From positions 1 to 16,506 of the forward strand of contig JAOUDE010000018.1 of assembly GCA_029859455.1 (NCBI GenBank): a DNA stretch of 16,506 bases, read 5' to 3'. Below the pieces are notes generated by a model, which saw only the letters and a list, made by a program, of their open reading frames with translations, ran no database searches and was not told the DNA's origin. Position 1 is the stretch's first letter; each line of letters opens with the position of its first letter. Position numbers and translations under genes: made by a program. The stretch is from Ignavibacteria bacterium. GTDB lineage: Bacteria; Bacteroidota; Ignavibacteria; UBA10030; UBA6906. This document shows positions 12,589-16,506 of this stretch, one piece after another.

Positions 12589-15097
12589 CTTTTTTCTTGA
12601 AGGGGTCGAAATCCTTCAGCAGGTCACCCGCTTTCTTCTTTAACTCTTCTTCGAGTTTTTTCTTCTCGGCATCAAGTTTCTGCTTGACCAGATCTTCCGC
12701 CTTCTTTTGAGCCCGATCTGTCTTCAGTGCCAGTTTCGGGCTGTCTGACGTACCGGTCACACTGAAGTCGAGCCGGATCCTCCCGGATTCATCCTTGAAC
12801 AGCTCGGCGGCCTGGCCAACATAACCGGCGACGCCCGGGAGTTTAATTTTGTCCGCTGTCTCGGGAGCGAGGAGGAGAGTCAGGGCGTAGTCGAGCGATC
12901 CGTCGAAACCGATCGACCCGTTCACGCCGTATTCCGTTTTTGCGGACTTGATGCTGAGATCCCGAAGCGCGAGGCGGCCGTTCGCTATGGTGAATGAATT
13001 CTGCCAGTCGTTGAAATTGATGACACTCAGGTCAGGGAGACTCAGCATACTGGCGAGCGATTGATTGACTGCAACGCCGTCCACCTTTCCCTTCACAACC
13101 TTCACCGTACCGTCACCCGCAAGAGATTGCGGCACAAGCCCCAGGGTATCGTCGAGGGCTCCCTTGATTCTCGTGCTCATGGTCAGATCCCCGTACAGCC
13201 GGCTCCCGAAACTCGTGAACTGCGGAAGCATGTGATGCGCATCCAGTCCGTTCATGTCCATCGTAAGATCAAACAGGGGGGATGGGGGGGTCATGTCGAT
13301 CGTCCCCTTTGTCGCAATATTCCCCCCGTAGGTTGATCCTGAGAAATTCTCTATGGTGATCACCCCGTCCCGTATCCTCATCGCACCCCGGACATTCTTC
13401 AGTTCGAATTTTTCCATCGTCAAAGTACCGATGGTTGCAGTCACGGACATGTCAACCCCGGGAAAGGGGAGCCCCTTCTTCTCTCCTTCGGTTTTCCTTG
13501 ATTTACCACCGGTGCTTCCTGATGGTTCACCCGTGAGATCCGCCGTCCGAAGGCGGTTGGACTTGAGGGTCAGCGAAGCAGACGGAGGAGCCGCCTGCTT
13601 TTCGTCCGCAAGGATTCCCAGATAGTTTGAGACGGTGAATCCCAGATCAAGATCGGATGATCCGATCATCATGGTCAGCTGGCGCGACTGAACCGTCAGG
13701 TCGTTGAAACTAATGCTCCCGTTGAGGTTCTTTATCGGGTTGGCATTTCCGGCGGTCTTGATCGTGACATTCCTGAAATCGAGCGAACCGGACGATTTCC
13801 GGGTCTTCGGTTTGTTTACCTTGCCGGACACCTTGACGTCTGCTTTCATCGTGCCGGAAAGTTCGGTCCCCTCATCGAGGGGATAGTAGTCTTTCAACTC
13901 CGCGAGGTTGAGTGACGCATTAACGGCTGCGTTCATCAGCGGATCATCGAAATCCACGACACTCAGAGTGGCGCTGATCGGATTTGACCCGAGATTCGCC
14001 GTCAATGTGGTAATCCGGAACTCCTGTTTCGTCGGGATTCTGGTGAAATCGAGGACGATAGTAATATTCGTGATCGGTTTCGGGAGTGAGGCATAGCGAA
14101 CCGATGCATTCCGGGAGGAAACAGACCCTGTCACTCCGGCATCGGTCGAATCACTCACCGGCCCGGCCATCCGGATTCGCACCTGGGCCTTTCCTTCCCC
14201 CGCCAGCCCTTCCGTATCTTTCATGTATTCGGCAGGAGCAAGCGAAAAAAGATCAGCAATATTCGCCTCTGTCGACTCCATCTGAAAATCGATATACGGA
14301 GTTGTGGTGGCATGGGCGATGAACCCGCTCACATTCACCGGAATGGTACCGACAGTTCCGCTGCCTTCAGCGAACTCGACGCTGTCCCGGATCTCGTGGT
14401 ACACCACCCGTTGTGTCAGGACGAGTGGCAGTCCGGAAATCATCGCGTTGTCTACTGTACCATAACTGATTGCACCGACCGCTGCGTCGATCGTCATTGC
14501 CGCTGTCCCGGCTGACGTATCGATCTGCACTGAGGTGTTGAGGCGGATTCCCTCCAGAGCGGTCCTGCTGTCCCGTTTCCGGTTGACATATTCGATCGAT
14601 CCGTCCAGGATGGCAATATCAGAGAGAACAAGGGCACCTCCCGTCATTCTGGCCGGTGAAGCACCGGGAGCCGGCTCGACAGCCTCCGTCGTTCCTCCGG
14701 AATAGTTCTTCCGTCCATCCGCAGTTACTTCAAGGTAGACCACCGGCCGCTCGATCCGTAACGTCGGAACTTCGATGTTGCCGCTCAGGAGCGGCCACAG
14801 ATTCACGTCGAGGAACAGGCGATCAACCGTGCAGGACGGACGTGATGAAAAACCCTCTTCGGGCCTGTTGGAGATGGTAAGGCTGTCCGCCTGTACTGCC
14901 AGAGTGGGAAAAATCGAAAGAGAGACCTCAGCAAGGGTGACGGTACGACCCGTCGCCTCCTCGAGGGGAGGGATGATGAATGCTTTAAGCCGCTCGCCGG
15001 AGAAAAGAAGCTTGAGAGTTACAATCCCGCCGACCAGGAGCAGAGCCAGCACGCTCAGTACTATCAGCCAAACCTTTGCCGGTCGACCGAGTGCCAT
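12578..15097 (-). CDS. AsmA family envelope protein
   Basis: An 839-residue envelope protein of the AsmA family, related to the AsmA/TamB/YhdP lipid-transfer group that works between inner and outer membranes. One N-terminal membrane helix (about residues 7-31) is followed by the AsmA opening: ERLKAFIIPPLEEATGRTV and the 'V.LSIFPTLAVQADSLTISN' strand. The long middle part is beta-rich. The C-terminal AsmA_2-like domain (about 600-790) includes DLTMSTRIKGAL and GSIGFDGSLDYALTL. It ends in a Lys/Glu-rich coiled-coil tail (AEKKKLEEELKKKAGDLL) that the family often carries. ATG 15097 is chosen because GGGAGG sits 5 nt upstream; the frame also has a TTG one codon earlier. First gene of the operon, with a strong promoter at 15152-15180; its stop overlaps rsmA. 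Involvement in outer-membrane lipid homeostasis is an inference from the family. Confidence 0.88.
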   Translation of the reverse strand: MALGRPAKVWLIVLSVLALLLVGGIVTLKLLFSGERLKAFIIPPLEEATGRTVTLAEVSLSIFPTLAVQADSLTISNRPEEGFSSRPSCTVDRLFLDVNLWPLLSGNIEVPTLRIERPVVYLEVTADGRKNYSGGTTEAVEPAPGASPARMTGGALVLSDIAILDGSIEYVNRKRDSRTALEGIRLNTSVQIDTSAGTAAMTIDAAVGAISYGTVDNAMISGLPLVLTQRVVYHEIRDSVEFAEGSGTVGTIPVNVSGFIAHATTTPYIDFQMESTEANIADLFSLAPAEYMKDTEGLAGEGKAQVRIRMAGPVSDSTDAGVTGSVSSRNASVRYASLPKPITNITIVLDFTRIPTKQEFRITTLTANLGSNPISATLSVVDFDDPLMNAAVNASLNLAELKDYYPLDEGTELSGTMKADVKVSGKVNKPKTRKSSGSLDFRNVTIKTAGNANPIKNLNGSISFNDLTVQSRQLTMMIGSSDLDLGFTVSNYLGILADEKQAAPPSASLTLKSNRLRTADLTGEPSGSTGGKSRKTEGEKKGLPFPGVDMSVTATIGTLTMEKFELKNVRGAMRIRDGVITIENFSGSTYGGNIATKGTIDMTPPSPLFDLTMDMNGLDAHHMLPQFTSFGSRLYGDLTMSTRIKGALDDTLGLVPQSLAGDGTVKVVKGKVDGVAVNQSLASMLSLPDLSVINFNDWQNSFTIANGRLALRDLSIKSAKTEYGVNGSIGFDGSLDYALTLLLAPETADKIKLPGVAGYVGQAAELFKDESGRIRLDFSVTGTSDSPKLALKTDRAQKKAEDLVKQKLDAEKKKLEEELKKKAGDLLKDFDPFKKKDGP

Positions 15098-15151
15098 CAA
15101 GACCTCCCTTTGCTGCTCTTGTCATTGCGGAAATTCTGTTTTTCGAGTCTT

Positions 15152-15180
15152 AATATAGAGAAGTGCGTTTCGAATGTCAA
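15152..15180 (-). promoter_or_regulatory. Promoter of the asmA-rsmA-mgtE-PAP2 operon
   Basis: On the minus strand a perfect TTGACA (15175-15180), a 17-bp spacer and TATATT (15152-15157). This is the best sigma-70-like promoter in the window. The expected transcript start is near 15145, leaving a leader of about 48 nt before ATG 15097 with its GGGAGG ribosome binding site. Confidence 0.75.
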
Positions 15181-15287
15181 CGTGAACCGCCGCGCGGGAG
15201 GGGTCTTACCGACGCTTCATTGCATCTGGTTCTGGAATTGGTTAGGTTTCTGAAAATTCATCTCTCAAACGACACCTCAAACGGCCG

Positions 15288-16430
15288 ATGGCCGACGAAC
15301 AACCCAAAGAAACTCCACGAAATCCCGACACTCCATCCGCACCTGATGAGCAACAGCAACGGCGGAGAAGGAACCGACGGAGAAGACGTCCGCGCTCTCA
15401 ATCCTCCCAAACGGCTAACGAAGGTTCATCGCCTGCTGAAGTAAAGAGCAGCGAGGACACGCCGGCCAACCGGCAGCCGCGATCGGACCGGCAGCAGCGC
15501 GTTGAAATTTCGATTGTGATACCTCTGCTCAACGAAGAACAATCTCTGAAGGAACTCCACCAGCAGATACGGGATGCCCTGGGGAAGACAGGACGCCGTT
15601 ACGAGATGCTCTTCGTGGACGACGGAAGTACCGATGGCTCCTATAAGGTCCTGCGCGAACTGAAGCGAAACGACCACCGGCATGTCCGGATCATCCGCTT
15701 CCGGCGCAACTATGGAAAATCAGCCGCCCTCTCGGTTGGCTTCGAGAAAGCGGCGGGGGAGTATGTGGTCACGATGGACTCCGACCTTCAGGATGATCCC
15801 TCCGAAATCCCCGGAATGATCAGGAAAATGAATGAAGGATACGATCTGATTTCCGGCTGGAAAAAAGTACGACATGACCCGATCACCAAAAGGGTTCCGT
15901 CGCGATTCTTCAACCTGGTCACCCGTATTCTGACGGGAATCAGGATCCACGATTTCAACTGTGGCCTGAAGGTGTACAGGAAAGATGTGGTGAAGACAGT
16001 CAGAATTTACGGAGAGCTCCACCGGTACCTTCCCGTACTTGCTCACTGGGAGGGGTTCACGATCGGCGAAGTCGTTGTGCGGCATCGCGCCCGCCGCTTT
16101 GGGAAGTCCAAATTTGGAATTACCCGATTCTGGCGCGGATTTCTGGACCTTCTCACAGTCCTGTTCACAACCCGGTACATCCGTAAACCTCTTCACCTGT
16201 TCGGATTCTGGGGTATGGCAGCCGCGGTCACAGGGGCGATCATTGTCGGATATCTGGTCGTCCAATGGTTTCTTGGACTCACTTCTCTCTCCAACCGGCC
16301 GCTCTTCCTCGGAGGAGTCATGCTCATTATTGTCGGAATCCAGTTTGTATCGATCGGGTTGCTGGGAGAGATGATCAGCAAGTCAAAGGATTCGGACACC
16401 GTGTACTCCATCCGGGAATTCATTTCATAG
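15288..16430 (+). CDS. Membrane-anchored family 2 glycosyltransferase (polyprenyl-phosphate type) with Arg-rich N-terminal tail
   Basis: A 380-residue GT-A fold glycosyltransferase resembling dolichol/undecaprenyl-phosphate hexose transferases (DPM1/GtrB-like), which move a sugar from a nucleotide donor to a polyprenyl phosphate on the cytoplasmic membrane face. Motifs: ISIVIPLLNEE (74-84), VDDGSTDGS (110-118), metal-binding DSD (164-166), QDDP (168-171), FNCGLKVYRKDV (223-234), HRYLP (245-249) and RRFGKSKFG (269-277). Two transmembrane helices lie at about 303-330 and 338-361. Residues 1-70 form an unusual disordered tail with the cluster RRRRNRRRRR (25-34). ATG 15288 lacks a ribosome binding site, but no other start fits: the frame closes at 15243 upstream, and the next GTG lies inside the first beta strand (codon 77). 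The exact sugar is not determinable. Confidence 0.9.
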   Translation: MADEQPKETPRNPDTPSAPDEQQQRRRRNRRRRRPRSQSSQTANEGSSPAEVKSSEDTPANRQPRSDRQQRVEISIVIPLLNEEQSLKELHQQIRDALGKTGRRYEMLFVDDGSTDGSYKVLRELKRNDHRHVRIIRFRRNYGKSAALSVGFEKAAGEYVVTMDSDLQDDPSEIPGMIRKMNEGYDLISGWKKVRHDPITKRVPSRFFNLVTRILTGIRIHDFNCGLKVYRKDVVKTVRIYGELHRYLPVLAHWEGFTIGEVVVRHRARRFGKSKFGITRFWRGFLDLLTVLFTTRYIRKPLHLFGFWGMAAAVTGAIIVGYLVVQWFLGLTSLSNRPLFLGGVMLIIVGIQFVSIGLLGEMISKSKDSDTVYSIREFIS

Positions 16431-16488
16431 ACGCGGCTGGTCGTAGGACGCTCATCACACCGGTGACCCGGCCAACCCCGGAACTGCC

Positions 16489-16506
16489 GTGACTATCATC
16501 CTCATC
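16489..16506 (+). CDS. Possible start of a further gene at the window edge
   Basis: After the glycosyltransferase, GTG at 16489 opens a frame reading M-T-I-I-L-I before the window ends. GGAA lies 6 nt upstream. A hydrophobic first strand of this type would suit a nucleotide-sugar or transferase fold in the same cluster, but six codons cannot prove a gene. Confidence 0.25.

Noticed and set aside
15163..15444. 93-codon plus-strand frame overlapping the glycosyltransferase start
   Set aside because: No family resemblance; it is out of frame with the real gene and covers the asmA promoter region.
1..16506. CRISPR arrays, IS elements, tRNA or rRNA genes, toxin-antitoxin or phage-defence modules
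   Set aside because: I looked for spaced direct repeats, transposase motifs and cloverleaf or conserved rRNA segments and found none.

Overview
The window looks like ordinary chromosome from a moderately GC-rich free-living bacterium of the Bacteroidota/Chlorobiota/Ignavibacteriota (FCB) group. The main taxonomic clue is the C-terminus of the NHL-repeat protein (1198-2331). It carries an 'FRLAQNFPNPFNP' linker and a 'SGVYLYRLSTG' type A sorting domain, the type IX secretion signature common in Ignavibacteria-like genomes. Promoter candidates resemble E. coli sigma-70 sites (TTGACA / TATATT, 17-18 bp spacers), and several genes have real Shine-Dalgarno sites. Both facts argue against a classical Bacteroidia or Flavobacteriia genome. 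I see no rRNA, tRNA, IS element, phage gene or CRISPR array.

Layout. (1) 1-1100: a small lipoprotein gene with a CRP-like palindrome upstream and a strong intrinsic terminator downstream, then the decayed 3' end of a TPR-protein gene on the minus strand. (2) 1062-2331: a secreted NHL-repeat (beta-propeller) protein with its own promoter. (3) 2395-3742, minus: an SDR oxidoreductase followed by a DUF309 protein. (4) 3838-4252: a promoter and a small orphan gene of unknown function. (5) 4267-6523: alpha-glucan (glycogen) phosphorylase. (6) 6505-9075, minus: an ArsR/SmtB metal sensor overlapping a Zn/Cd/Pb-type P1B ATPase. The operator overlaps the promoter, so this is a self-contained metal-efflux operon. 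Its 3' end overlaps the 3' end of glgP. (7) 9076-9387: no gene, only small inverted repeats. (8) 9401-15180, minus: a tightly packed asmA-like, rsmA, mgtE, PAP2-phosphatase operon behind a near-consensus promoter. (9) 15288-16430: a membrane-anchored family 2 glycosyltransferase with an unusual arginine-rich N-terminal tail. The first codons of a further gene may lie at the right edge.

How the genes fit together. The metal operon is a standard sense-and-export unit: the ArsR repressor leaves its operator when Zn/Cd/Pb binds and the ATPase exports the metal. The asmA-rsmA-mgtE-PAP2 run is bound together by start/stop overlaps of 11-17 nt and a 10-nt gap. It joins envelope biogenesis (AsmA), ribosome maturation (RsmA), Mg2+ uptake (MgtE) and lipid phosphate metabolism (PAP2). 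Functions are inferred from motifs. I found no convincing new multi-gene system. The most unusual items are the gene relic, the plant-like CCxSE metal motif in the ATPase, the two-site metal sensor, the intragenic inverted repeat at the end of rsmA, and the Arg-rich glycosyltransferase tail.
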